DNA of 64,000 nt, taken from positions 1 through 64,000 of the forward strand of contig CAZMZF010000008.1 of assembly GCA_964570765.1 (NCBI GenBank). The letters are read 5' to 3'. The DNA is from CAZMZF01 sp964570765. GTDB lineage: Bacteria; Zixibacteria; MSB-5A5; RBG-16-43-9. The notes beneath the pieces were generated by a model. The model saw only the letters and a list, made by a program, of their open reading frames with translations, was not told the origin of the DNA and did no database searches. This document shows positions 17,743-26,811 of the stretch, piece after piece (position 1 is the stretch's first letter; every line of letters begins with the position of its first letter). The position numbers and the translations under genes were made by a program.

Positions 17743-17938
17743 AGGTCAAGCATGTCCGCCGAAGTCGGACTGCTTGACAAAAAGATTTATTGGTAGGTCA
17801 GACATTCCTGTAGCTACGAGCCAGCCCGCCCCTTGGGCGCCAGGCTTTGCTCTCTGACAATCATGAACAGACAAGAATGTCTGTTCTACCACTCTTGCAC
17901 TAGTTGTCAACAAGTCCTTCGGACATGGCTGACCTACA
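17743..17938. repeat. Nested hairpin repeats between convergent genes
   Basis: The outer arms TAGGTCAAGCATGTCCG (17743 on) and CGGACATGGCTGACCTAC (to 17938) are imperfect complements. Inside are a CCGAAGTCGG hairpin and a GTAGGTCAGACATTCCTG / AACAGACAAGAATGTCTGTT unit. Inside that is a GCCCGCCCCTTGGGCG hairpin. The arrangement looks like repeated insertion of one hairpin into another. Confidence 0.7.
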
Positions 17939-18395
17939 AGAGATTTTCTTCAATAATTTTCTTCTTTAAATTCTTCACGTGGGTGCCTCCCCAGTAGAGC
18001 TTATCACATCTGGAACAATAGACGAAACTCTCCTGGGTCTTGAACACAAAAGGGGGGACTTTATTTTCCACATCTTTTTTGGGGACTGAAACCAAAACCT
18101 GATTGCAGACTATACAGCGGGTGAAAAGAATTTTTTCATCAGGTTTTAAATTGTATTTTTTCAAAACCTCTTTTAACTGTTCCAAAGGCTCGTTGATGGA
18201 TAAAAGTAAAAGAATTTTCTCCGCAGATCTAAATCTTTTCAGCTCTGTATCCCGGCTCAAGATTATCCGGTTTTCCTTTAAAGCTTTTGAAACCAACTCT
18301 GTATCCTCAATATCCAGGCTGAAAAGGGTATCATACCCCAAAGTCCTGAGCCACTTGGCTAACTTCCCTAAATTGTCATCACAGATGAATTTCAT
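17934..18395 (-). CDS. Mut7-C RNase/zinc-ribbon domain protein
   Basis: This 153-residue protein matches the Mut7-C (DUF82) family. The N-terminal half is a PIN-like nuclease fold ('MKFICDDNLGKLAKWLRTLGYDT', 'ILSRDTEL' with conserved Asp residues). The C-terminal half has a zinc ribbon with two Cys pairs ('CIVCNQVL' and 'CSRCDKLYWGGTH'). The prokaryotic members are thought to act on RNA, but their substrates are not established. It is transcribed alone and convergent to the GH57 gene. Confidence 0.88.
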   Translation of the reverse strand: MKFICDDNLGKLAKWLRTLGYDTLFSLDIEDTELVSKALKENRIILSRDTELKRFRSAEKILLLLSINEPLEQLKEVLKKYNLKPDEKILFTRCIVCNQVLVSVPKKDVENKVPPFVFKTQESFVYCSRCDKLYWGGTHVKNLKKKIIEENLL

Positions 18396-18443
18396 AGGAT
18401 GGCACCTCAGTATAGAAGGTTTATAGAGTTACTTATCGAAAGT

Positions 18444-18473
18444 ATTCTAAATAATTCCATGAGGGTTTGTCAA
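18444..18473 (-). promoter_or_regulatory. Predicted promoter of the Mut7-C gene
   Basis: On the minus strand, TTGACA (18473-18468), 18 bases and TAGAAT (18449-18444), about 50 bases from the start codon. Confidence 0.5.
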
Positions 18474-18772
18474 GGGGTTTAAAGGAAAAAATCCACCTAT
18501 TATGATTTCGAACAACTGAAAAGCATGAAGCAATCTACTCTTACATAATAAACTTGACAAAATAAAAGAATGATATTAAGTTAATTCGAAATAATATGAC
18601 CAATCACTCTTTAAACGTGGAGGAATCTGAAGACTATTTTAAAATATTTGTCTTTGTGCTCATATATACCTTTGATTAGCAATAAAAATTCTAAAATTAC
18701 CTTTTAGGAGATGATGCTTAAGGGGAAAAAATTATTGTAATGTTTAATTTCTATAACTTAAAGGAGAAAGAT
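18474..18772. other. AT-rich intergenic region upstream of the papain-like protease
   Basis: No gene or palindromic repeat is seen. TTGACA at 18554 could be a -35 box for the downstream gene, but no good -10 follows at 16-18 bases. An AAGGAG at 18761 is the ribosome site. Confidence 0.5.
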
Positions 18773-21490
18773 ATGAAAAAGGGTGTAATTTTTTTAGTTA
18801 TAGTTTTGTTTCTCTTTTTTACTTTAGAACTTTCCTTTGCTCAGATGAGTTTTTCTGAAATCGAAACGATACAGAATGTTATAAAAGAAAAGGGATTACA
18901 ATGGACTGCTGGGAGAAATAAAATTTCTCAGATGTCTGATGCAGAATTTAAAGTGATGTTAGGTGGGCTTCCTCCGCAGCCAAGTTCTCCAGAGCGTCCC
19001 CGAGAAGGAATAGAGAAATTGAAAATAGTACAGTTACCATCTTATTTTAGCTGGGGTAACTATACTGGGCACAACTGGATGACTGCAGTTAAAGATCAAG
19101 GTCTCTGCGGAAGTTGTTGGGGATTTGCTACTGCCGGAGCTTTTGAAGTTAGAGAAAGGATTCGTCTAAATCAATATGATCGGTCAATTGATGTTTCCGA
19201 ACAGAACATGGTTTCCTGTTGGAAGGGTGACTGTGAGGGTTGGGATGTAGAGTCGGCTTTGAACCATTTCAAATATGATGGTTGTCCAGATGAAACCTGC
19301 TTCCCCTATGTTTCTGGCACTGGATATATATCACCTTGCAACAATCGATGTTCGGATTGGTTATCCTATGCTTTTTTTGTTGGTAATTGGGGAAGGTATA
19401 ATTCACCGAGTGTAACTGTAATCAAAAATGAGATACAAGACCATGGTCCTGTAGTTGTGAGAATGGAAGTTTATGATGATTTTCGCGCTTATCAAGGAGG
19501 AGTATATGTTCATACTGGAGGAGATTCTTCTGAGGGACATATAGTTGTTTTTTATGGTTGGGATGATGCCAATAACTGCTGGTTTGGTAAAAACTCTTGG
19601 GGAACAGAAACAGACTGGGGGGAAACAGGGCCTGATGGAACGAAAGGTTGGTTTAGAATCAGGATGGGAACAAATGAAGTTGGATGTGAGGATTGGATGT
19701 GGTATCTGGACCCAGCCCAACAACCTGCCTATGATATAACTCTTGCACCCAAATTTGAGGGTTGTGGGAGTGATTCTGTAATATACCAGCTAAAAACATT
19801 AGTTTACTATCATGGAACGACGGAGTGTGCTGCCGAAGGTACCTTGGAACTTCAGATACAGAATTGCCCTACTGCCTATTTTACAATAGACGGGAAGCAG
19901 ACCTGGACAACCCCGCTGAATGGTGCGAACTGCAGTGTCGGTCCTTGGCCCTATATCTGTAACAAGAATCAGGGTTGCACTGTTACCCTTGCATCACGAG
20001 TACAGGGTTATGAATGGCATTATCAGCAGTTGTACCTGGGAGGAAGCTGTCCACCACCAGTATATCCTATTTATACTCTAACGGGTGGATATGAAGTTGA
20101 CGGAGCTGAAAAATCAGCAGTTTTCAATCACCAGGGAACTAACATGGCTTGTTCTGGCGACCCTGTAAAAATTTATGAACTAAATCCTTTCAAAGAACTC
20201 TGTGGAGCGCCTGGTTCCTCTAATTATGCTCTTGATTTTTCACCGACTGGTGATTCGTTGATCATAACTAGGTGGAATGGAACATCCGATTTTGAGCTGA
20301 TAGATGGCAATAATTGTAACGGATTCTCAGGTTGGCCAAGGGATTGGAGTCAGAGCGCATATTCTTTAGATTGGCAGCCGAATGGTGATGCGATTGCTTA
20401 TAATCTTAAAAATACTGGGCAGAAATACAAGGTGTATGTTAGAGGCTTAGGCGGAGCCTATAACACGGAACTTACAGATATACCTTCAACCTATGAGGTT
20501 TTAACAGTCCAGTGGAGTCCATCTGGTGAATACTTAGCAGCCACCACTAAGAATCCTGGGAATGTCTATGTTTGGAAGTATAATGGTGGTGGTAGCTTTA
20601 CATTTATTGGATCGGATAATACTGGCAGTATCGATAAGTTTGGCTTAGCATGGAGTTCTGGGGATTATCTTGTAGTAGCTGGTCAGTATCAAAGTTCAAA
20701 TGGACTGGATAATATTATTAGATACAGGGTAGTTAATGGAGTATTAACAAGAGTTAACTCATTTATTGCTAATACGAATCTACAAGACATTTATTCTGTT
20801 GCGTTTTCTCCTGATGGTTCTAAAATTGTGTTAGCAGGGACTAGTAACGCAACTTATCCTTTTGTACGCATATTCGATGTGTCCACAGGTGCCCAAATTG
20901 CAGACCTGGTGACTAATATGGGTGGCGGTATTGCCGGGGCTTCTGTCGATTGGTCGATTAACGACTTCATACTGGTAAAAGTAGAGGCCCAAGTCAATCT
21001 CTTCACGCCATTTGATGTCACACCTCCTGCGGTGGCTATAACCTATCCTACTAACAACTTTACAACATCCTACGACACAGTAACAGTCAAGGGAGGTATG
21101 AGCGATGATTATTCATTAGATTCAGCATTTTACCGAATCAACGGGGGAAGTTATAATTCATTAAGTCTTGATCAAAATTGGGGATTCTATTTTATCGCGC
21201 AACTTGAAATCGATACAAACAATATTGAATTCAGGCTAGTGGACAAAATGGGGAATGTGGGGAATTCTACTTTGACTGTTCTCTCTTCTAAAACGGGAGA
21301 TACTAATGGTGATGGCCAAGTGTCTGTATCGGATGTGGTTTATCTGATAAACTATCTCTTTAAATTTGGACCTGAGCCTATTCCTGAAGCAGAGATTGGA
21401 GATACTAATTGTGATAGTCGGGTTTCCATTAGTGATGTAGTCTATTTGATAAATTATCTTTTCAAAGGTGGTCCGCCGCCAATCTGCTAA
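18773..21490 (+). CDS. Secreted papain-family (C1) cysteine protease with WD-like propeller and dockerin
   Basis: ATG 18773 follows AAGGAG and opens a signal peptide (MKKGVIFLVIVLFLFF..SFA). In the resulting 905-residue protein the C1 triad is Cys115 ('QGLCGSCWGFA', with Gln109), His256 ('SEGHIVVFYGWDD') and Asn274 ('GKNSWGTE'). A short propeptide precedes it. Then come a Cys-rich stretch, a WD/TolB-like propeller (about 440-740, 'FSPDGSKIVLAGT'), an Ig-like domain (about 745-835) and two dockerin-type calcium repeats at the end ('GDTNGDGQVSVSDVVYLINYLF' type). It is probably a surface-displayed protease with an adaptor tail. Confidence 0.92.
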   Translation: MKKGVIFLVIVLFLFFTLELSFAQMSFSEIETIQNVIKEKGLQWTAGRNKISQMSDAEFKVMLGGLPPQPSSPERPREGIEKLKIVQLPSYFSWGNYTGHNWMTAVKDQGLCGSCWGFATAGAFEVRERIRLNQYDRSIDVSEQNMVSCWKGDCEGWDVESALNHFKYDGCPDETCFPYVSGTGYISPCNNRCSDWLSYAFFVGNWGRYNSPSVTVIKNEIQDHGPVVVRMEVYDDFRAYQGGVYVHTGGDSSEGHIVVFYGWDDANNCWFGKNSWGTETDWGETGPDGTKGWFRIRMGTNEVGCEDWMWYLDPAQQPAYDITLAPKFEGCGSDSVIYQLKTLVYYHGTTECAAEGTLELQIQNCPTAYFTIDGKQTWTTPLNGANCSVGPWPYICNKNQGCTVTLASRVQGYEWHYQQLYLGGSCPPPVYPIYTLTGGYEVDGAEKSAVFNHQGTNMACSGDPVKIYELNPFKELCGAPGSSNYALDFSPTGDSLIITRWNGTSDFELIDGNNCNGFSGWPRDWSQSAYSLDWQPNGDAIAYNLKNTGQKYKVYVRGLGGAYNTELTDIPSTYEVLTVQWSPSGEYLAATTKNPGNVYVWKYNGGGSFTFIGSDNTGSIDKFGLAWSSGDYLVVAGQYQSSNGLDNIIRYRVVNGVLTRVNSFIANTNLQDIYSVAFSPDGSKIVLAGTSNATYPFVRIFDVSTGAQIADLVTNMGGGIAGASVDWSINDFILVKVEAQVNLFTPFDVTPPAVAITYPTNNFTTSYDTVTVKGGMSDDYSLDSAFYRINGGSYNSLSLDQNWGFYFIAQLEIDTNNIEFRLVDKMGNVGNSTLTVLSSKTGDTNGDGQVSVSDVVYLINYLFKFGPEPIPEAEIGDTNCDSRVSISDVVYLINYLFKGGPPPIC

Positions 21491-21507
21491 AACGGTTTAG
21501 AGTTTGC

Positions 21508-21681
21508 AGGAGGGGCACAGTATGCTGTGTCCCTACCTTTATCTTGCACGGACCTTCCTCAAAAGTTATATTAAAGATAGATTAGAGATTTTGCGTAGGG
21601 ACAGGGCTTGTCCCTGTCCGAATGCGGACAGCCACCCCGCGAAACGGGATTTCGCAAAGCTCAACATGGGCTGTCCCTACA
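21508..21681. repeat. Two REP-like hairpin units before suhB
   Basis: GGCACAGTATGCTGTGTCCC (about 21514-21533) is one hairpin. GTAGGGACAGGGCTTGTCCC at 21595 opens a larger unit whose far arm is GGGCTGTCCCTAC near 21681, with a 'CCCCGCGAAACGGGAT' hairpin inside. An in-frame extension of the suhB frame through this unit is not coding. Confidence 0.7.
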
Positions 21682-21724
21682 TAAAAATACATTGATTGAT
21701 TATTCCTCTCCAGAAGGAGTGATT

Positions 21725-22513
21725 GTGAAAAAAGCTGTTGAATTTAAAAAAGTTGCTATTCAGGCAGCTTTTAAGGGTGGGGAGATTTTGCAGGGATATT
21801 GTGGTAAGGTTAAAAAGATTGGTTACAAAGGGGTGGTGAATTTAGTTACAAAGGCGGATCGTCTATCTGAAGATAGAATTATAAAAATCATCAGAAAGAA
21901 TTTTCCTGAACATAATATTTTAACTGAAGAAAGCAAAGGTTATGAAAAGAAATCGGATTATAAATGGATAATCGACCCTCTGGATGGAACGACCAATTAT
22001 GCCCACGGGTTTCCCGTATATTGCATATCTATTGCCTTAGAAAAAGAAGGAGAGATAATCTTAGGAGTAGTTTATAATCCGGTTTTGAAGGAGCTTTTTG
22101 TGGCAGAGAAAAATAAAGGTGCTCTTTTGAATGATAAAAGAATATGCGTATCAAAGACCAGAGAGCTTTCTAAGAGCCTTCTGGCAACTGGTTTTCCGTA
22201 TGATATAAGGGAAAGCAAAATTAACAATTTAGACCATTTTAAAAATTTTGCCCTTACTTCTCAAGCGATAAGAAGAGCTGGCTCTGCGGCTTTGGATTTG
22301 TGCTATCTGGCTAAAGGGATTTTCGATGGGTTCTGGGAGCTTAAGCTTTCTCCCTGGGATACTGCCGCAGGGATTTTAATAGTGAAAGAAGCAGGTGGAA
22401 AAGTTACGAACTTTTCAGGTGAGAAATTCAGTATTTATGCAAAAGACATTTTAGCTACGAATGGTAAAATACATAATCAAATGATTCAGGTTTTGAAGAA
22501 GGGAAGATTTTAA
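21725..22513 (+). CDS. suhB: Inositol monophosphatase family protein
   Basis: I start at GTG 21725, behind AGAAGGAG, giving 262 residues. The longer open frame upstream is repeat sequence. The metal-binding motifs are intact: 'TKADRLSE', 'WIIDPLDGTTNYAHGFP' and 'SPWDTAAGILIVKEAGG'. The family hydrolyses inositol-1-phosphate and related phosphates; in many bacteria SuhB also acts with the transcription machinery. Substrate is not certain. Confidence 0.92.
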   Translation: MKKAVEFKKVAIQAAFKGGEILQGYCGKVKKIGYKGVVNLVTKADRLSEDRIIKIIRKNFPEHNILTEESKGYEKKSDYKWIIDPLDGTTNYAHGFPVYCISIALEKEGEIILGVVYNPVLKELFVAEKNKGALLNDKRICVSKTRELSKSLLATGFPYDIRESKINNLDHFKNFALTSQAIRRAGSAALDLCYLAKGIFDGFWELKLSPWDTAAGILIVKEAGGKVTNFSGEKFSIYAKDILATNGKIHNQMIQVLKKGRF

Positions 22514-22543
22514 AATTTGAGAAAGAGATACTAAGAAATAAAA

Positions 22544-24343
22544 ATGAATCTGAAATATATCAGAAATTTTTCTATAATTGCCCATATCGACCATGGTAAA
22601 TCTACTTTGGCTGACAGGCTCTTAGAGTTCACAAAGACTTTACCTCCCAGGGAGATGAGGGAACAGGTCCTGGATAATATGGACTTAGAAAGGGAAAGGG
22701 GAATAACCATAAAAGCTCATGCCATCCGGATGAACTATAAGAGTAAAGATGGGCAGGAATATATATTGAACCTTATCGATACTCCAGGACATGTTGATTT
22801 CACCTATGAGGTTTCCAGGTCATTAGCGGCCTGTGAAGGTGTACTTTTAGTGGTGGATGCATCTCAGGGAGTCGAGGCACAAACTATCTCCAACCTTCTC
22901 TTGGCTTTAGAAAACAATTTGTCCATTATCCCTATAATCAATAAAATAGACCTGCCGAGTGCTCAGATAGATCTGGTCAAAGGTCAGTTAAAAGAGCTTT
23001 TAGGAGTTGAGCAGAAAGAGATACTATTAACCTCTGCAAAACTTGGAGTAGGGATTGAAGAGATATTGGAAGCTATTATAAAAAGGATTCCAGCTCCTTC
23101 TGGAAAGGATGAAAATCCTTTAAAAGGTTTGATCTTCGATTCGGTCTTTGACCAATATCGTGGAGCTATCCCTTATATAAGGGTTAAAGATGGCTGTCTG
23201 AAAAAGAGAGATAAAATAAAATTTTTTTCCAATCAGAAAGTATATGAAGTAGATGAAGTTGGTTATCTCAGGTTGAAATTAGTCCCTGCAGAAAAGCTTT
23301 CAACTGGTGAGGTGGGATATGTAATAGCCAATGTCAAGAATGTAATTGACACCAAAGTAGGGGATACTATTACTTTATCCGATAATCCAGCCAAAGAACC
23401 CTTGCCAGGTTTTAGAGATATCAAATCGATGGTTTTCTCCGGATTTTATCCGGCTGATTCTGAGAACTATGAGGAGTTAAGGGATGCGATGGAGAAGTTG
23501 AGAATGAATGATGCCTCTTTGATCTTTGAGCCGGAGAGTTCCAATGCTTTAGGGTTTGGGTTCAGGTGCGGTTTTTTAGGACTTCTTCATTTAGAGATAG
23601 TTCAGGAAAGGTTAAGAAGGGAATACGGGCAGCCTATAATTGCTACAGTTCCAAATGTGGAATACAGAGTGACCCTGACTGATGGGAAGACTGTCTATAT
23701 AGATAATCCTGCTTTTTTACCCTCAACCGGTAAAATTGAGAAGATCGAAGAGCCATATGTTCTGGTTCAGATAATCTCTCCTTCTGAATATATAGGTAAC
23801 ATAATGAAATTAGTTATGGAAAGGAGGGGAGTTTATAAGAACACAGAGTATGTAGATAAGACCAGGGTCTCTCTCCATTTTGACCTGCCATTATCTGAGA
23901 TAATCTTCGATTTCTATGACAAACTGAAGTCTATCACCCGGGGTTATGCCTCTTTAGATTATGAATTAGCTGATTTTAAGGAATCAGATTTAGTGAAATT
24001 GAATATCCTGATTAATGGGGAATCGGTTGATGCTTTATCCTCTATCGTGCATAAAGACAAAGCCTATTTCTGGGGAAGAAGCTTATGTCAGAAGTTAAGG
24101 GAGCTTATACCCAGACAGCTTTTTGAAGTAGCTATTCAGGCGGCTATAGGCTCAAAGGTAATTGCGCGAGAGTCAGTCAAACCTTTAAGAAAAAATGTGA
24201 CGGCTAAATGCTATGGCGGTGATATAACCCGGAAAAGGAAACTTCTGGAAAGACAAAGAGAGGGGAAGAAAAGGATGAAACAGGTAGGCTCGGTCGAAAT
24301 CCCTCAAGAAGCTTTCCTGGCAATTCTGCAGGTTGAAAGATAA
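22544..24343 (+). CDS. lepA: Elongation factor 4 (LepA)
   Basis: LepA is a translational GTPase associated with the ribosome and membrane. Its 599 residues are full length. G1 is 'AHIDHGKSTLADRL', G2 'RERGITIKAH', G3 'DTPGHVDFTYEV' and G4 'NKIDLPSA'. The LepA-specific C-terminal domain ends 'RKRKLLERQREGKKRMKQVG'. lepB follows after a repeat-bearing gap, the order seen in many bacteria. Confidence 0.97.
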   Translation: MNLKYIRNFSIIAHIDHGKSTLADRLLEFTKTLPPREMREQVLDNMDLERERGITIKAHAIRMNYKSKDGQEYILNLIDTPGHVDFTYEVSRSLAACEGVLLVVDASQGVEAQTISNLLLALENNLSIIPIINKIDLPSAQIDLVKGQLKELLGVEQKEILLTSAKLGVGIEEILEAIIKRIPAPSGKDENPLKGLIFDSVFDQYRGAIPYIRVKDGCLKKRDKIKFFSNQKVYEVDEVGYLRLKLVPAEKLSTGEVGYVIANVKNVIDTKVGDTITLSDNPAKEPLPGFRDIKSMVFSGFYPADSENYEELRDAMEKLRMNDASLIFEPESSNALGFGFRCGFLGLLHLEIVQERLRREYGQPIIATVPNVEYRVTLTDGKTVYIDNPAFLPSTGKIEKIEEPYVLVQIISPSEYIGNIMKLVMERRGVYKNTEYVDKTRVSLHFDLPLSEIIFDFYDKLKSITRGYASLDYELADFKESDLVKLNILINGESVDALSSIVHKDKAYFWGRSLCQKLRELIPRQLFEVAIQAAIGSKVIARESVKPLRKNVTAKCYGGDITRKRKLLERQREGKKRMKQVGSVEIPQEAFLAILQVER

Positions 24344-24371
24344 CTCTCACTATATATAATTAGATAATCTA

Positions 24372-24540
24372 ATTGTAGTTGCCCAATTTATTGGGCATGA
24401 TTTTATATTTTAATTGCCTAAGAGGGTAGCGTTACCTTTCCTGAGGCAACGGTGTGCCGTCCTTAGGGGAGTGAGGACGCTATGGCTTGTGGAGGTCTAA
24501 AGACCTCCGCTACATTTTAGCTCGATAAATCGAGCAACTA
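24372..24540. repeat. Series of GTAG hairpins between lepA and lepB
   Basis: The 323-base gap has GTAGTTGCCCAATTTATTGG (stem 24381-24396), then GTGGAGGTCTAAAGACCTCC (24489-24510) and GCTCGATAAATCGAGC (24520-24535) followed by AACTAC. The last two families recur at 1122 and 31494. No gene is seen. Confidence 0.75.
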
Positions 24541-24666
24541 CCTTTCCACACTTTCTTTGTTTATTGCAGAGATAAACTACCTTCTATGTGGGCTTAAATT
24601 TTTGTCTCACTTTACCGATAATTAAATAAGTAAAGCTTTAACTTTACGTTTAAAGGATATAAGATA

Positions 24667-25323
24667 ATGAAGAGAAAAGAGAAACCTTCTATAAAAGGTT
24701 ATATCGAAGTAATAGTATTGGCGATTTTGATCGCTTTTATCTTAAGGACATTTGTGGTTCAGGCATATAAGATTCCCTCTTCTTCTATGGAGGACTCACT
24801 TCTGGGTGGGGATTTTATCCTGGTAAATAAAATTTATTATCATTTTAAAGAGCCTAAACCGGGAGAGGTTGTAGTTTTCAAATATCCTCTAAACCCCAGC
24901 AAGGATATGGTGAAAAGAGTGGTGGCTACAGAAGGCCAAACTGTGGAAATAATAAATAAGATAGTTTATGTGGATGGAAAAATGGTGCCAGACCATTTAC
25001 TGGCTAAACATATAGACCCGCGTATCCTTCCAGTAGATTATTCCACCAGGGATAATTTTGGACCAGCTCAAGTTCCGGCGGGCCATCTTTTTGTCCTGGG
25101 GGATAACCGGGATGATAGTCAGGATTCCAGAGATTGGGGTTTTCTGGATATGAGTTATATTAAAGGTAAGGCTATGTTCGTTTACTGGTCCTGGACAATA
25201 GATCCGCACGCTCCAAAGTTTGAAAGTCCATATATCACCCCTTTGCTCGAAATAATCTTCTACAATTTAGGACATCTCACCGAAAGACTGCGTCTGGGCC
25301 GCATCGGGACGATAGTAAAATAG
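24667..25323 (+). CDS. lepB: Signal peptidase I
   Basis: LepB removes signal peptides at the periplasmic face of the inner membrane. The 218 residues have one N-terminal membrane segment (about 13-30). The nucleophile is Ser40 in 'IPSSSMEDSLLGGD', the general base Lys83 in 'MVKRVVA', and 'VLGDNRDDSQDSRDWGFL' is box E. Its presence fits the many secreted proteins nearby. A strong terminator follows. Confidence 0.96.
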   Translation: MKRKEKPSIKGYIEVIVLAILIAFILRTFVVQAYKIPSSSMEDSLLGGDFILVNKIYYHFKEPKPGEVVVFKYPLNPSKDMVKRVVATEGQTVEIINKIVYVDGKMVPDHLLAKHIDPRILPVDYSTRDNFGPAQVPAGHLFVLGDNRDDSQDSRDWGFLDMSYIKGKAMFVYWSWTIDPHAPKFESPYITPLLEIIFYNLGHLTERLRLGRIGTIVK

Positions 25324-25346
25324 TAGATAGTAGGCAGTAGACAGGG

Positions 25347-25378
25347 AAGGGCGAGGTTTCCTCGCCCTTTTTTATTTT
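25347..25378 (+). terminator. Intrinsic terminator after lepB
   Basis: AAGGGCGAGG, TTT loop, CCTCGCCCTT, then TTTTATTTT: a 10-bp stem followed by a T tract. Confidence 0.9.
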
Positions 25379-25439
25379 AACATTACTTTCTTAGTTGACA
25401 ATCAAATAATTTCTCAATTTATTAAGGGTATAGTTTTAC

Positions 25440-25580
25440 AAGGTAGGCGAAAGCTTTAGCTTGCGATTAAATAACTCACCCTGAATCCCTCTTTTGCAAA
25501 GAGAGGGACTGATGACCCCCCCTTCTCTTTTTAAGTCGAAGATCCCGTCAAAGGCGGGGAGAAGGAGATAGGGGATGAGT
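25440..25580. repeat. Degenerate intergenic repeats before hemW
   Basis: GTAGGCGAAAGCTTTAGCTTGC (about 25442) is a GTAG hairpin. The ACTCACCCTGAATCCCTC ... AGAGAGGG and GAGAAGGAGATAGGGGATGAG stretches belong to a CTC-rich family also seen at 36241, 47655 and 56752. Confidence 0.55.
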
Positions 25581-25622
25581 TAATAGCGCAGACTAAAGTC
25601 TGTGGATAACAGGGATAAAGAT

Positions 25623-26756
25623 ATGGTTATAGGCATATATGTTCATATCCCTTTCTGCCTTTCCAAATGTCCCTATTGCGATTTCAACTCTATAGTCTAT
25701 AGCTCTGAGCTGGTAGATGAATATGTTAGGTCTCTTCTAAAAGAAATTCAGCTCTTTTCTCAAAATCAAAATGAAAAAGTTGTTATTGAAACTATCTACT
25801 TTGGAGGGGGAACTCCTTCTATTTTGAAATCTTCTCAGTTCGGAGACATCTTAGAAAAACTTTTCACTTCTTTTGGGATTCAAACTGATTCAGAGATTAG
25901 CTTAGAGGCCAATCCAGGGACTTTAACAAAGATAAAAACTAAAGAACTAAAAGGTTTAGGCTTCAACCGGGTGAGCTTAGGGGCTCAGTCTTTTATAGAT
26001 GAAGAGTTAAAACTCTTAGGGAGAGTCCATACAAGTAAGCAGGCTTTAAAATCATACAAGATTTTAAGAGATTTTTTTGAAAACTTAAACTTAGATTTGA
26101 TCTTCGGTATTCCGGGACAGAATTTAAAGACTTGGAGAAAAAGTTTGAATATGGCTCTTAAGCTTCATCCAGAACATATCTCCACTTACTGTTTGACCAT
26201 AGAAGAAAGAACTCCTTTCTATTTGTTGCAGGAGGACAAAAAATTGGATTTGCTGGATGAAGATTCAGTCAGAAAAATGTATCTTGAGGCTATAGGTTTA
26301 CTTAAATCTTGTGGATATAGACATTATGAGATCTCAAATTTTGCTTTAAAGGGTTTTGAGTGTCAACATAATCTTAGATACTGGGATGGGGCTGAATATA
26401 CCGGCTTTGGTGCAGGCGCACATTCTTATCAAAAAGGGATAAGATGGGGGAATATTAAAGATATTAAAAAATATATTGAGCATTGCCAAAAGGGTATTCC
26501 CATTACAGATTTTAAAGAAAAGCTTTCCTCTACTCAGAAGATAAATGAATTTATTCTCTTAGGGTTGAGGAGAACAGAGGGGATGGATTTGAAAAAGTTA
26601 AAAGAAGGTTTGGATTTTGATCTGGAAAAACAAAAAGAAGAAGAAATTCGAGATTTAATTAAAAATAAATTCCTGAAAAAGGTGAAAAATAATCTAAGAC
26701 TTACCCTGAAAGGGATTTTAGTAACTGATTCCATTATCCAGAAACTTATCCCATAA
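25623..26756 (+). CDS. hemW: Radical SAM heme chaperone HemW
   Basis: HemW is a radical SAM protein that binds heme and delivers it to respiratory enzymes; it was formerly called oxygen-independent coproporphyrinogen oxidase-like. From ATG 25623 the 4Fe-4S cluster cysteines are Cys12, Cys16 and Cys19 ('IPFCLSKCPYCDF'). The GTG at 25602 has no ribosome site and adds seven hydrophilic residues, so I do not use it. 'YFGGGTPSIL' and 'SLGAQSF' are SAM-binding motifs. The C-terminal HemW domain is present (378 residues). Confidence 0.93.
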   Translation: MVIGIYVHIPFCLSKCPYCDFNSIVYSSELVDEYVRSLLKEIQLFSQNQNEKVVIETIYFGGGTPSILKSSQFGDILEKLFTSFGIQTDSEISLEANPGTLTKIKTKELKGLGFNRVSLGAQSFIDEELKLLGRVHTSKQALKSYKILRDFFENLNLDLIFGIPGQNLKTWRKSLNMALKLHPEHISTYCLTIEERTPFYLLQEDKKLDLLDEDSVRKMYLEAIGLLKSCGYRHYEISNFALKGFECQHNLRYWDGAEYTGFGAGAHSYQKGIRWGNIKDIKKYIEHCQKGIPITDFKEKLSSTQKINEFILLGLRRTEGMDLKKLKEGLDFDLEKQKEEEIRDLIKNKFLKKVKNNLRLTLKGILVTDSIIQKLIP

Positions 26757-26786
26757 AAAAGCCGAGGTTTTTTCCTCGGCTTTTTA
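26755..26786. terminator. Bidirectional terminator between hemW and the esterase-like gene
   Basis: AAAAAA, GCCGAGG, TTTTTT, CCTCGGC, TTTTT: the stem is flanked by an A run and a T run, so it can work for both convergent genes. Confidence 0.9.
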
Positions 26787-26811
26787 TCTTTTTCTTTTCC
26801 GTAAAAAAATC

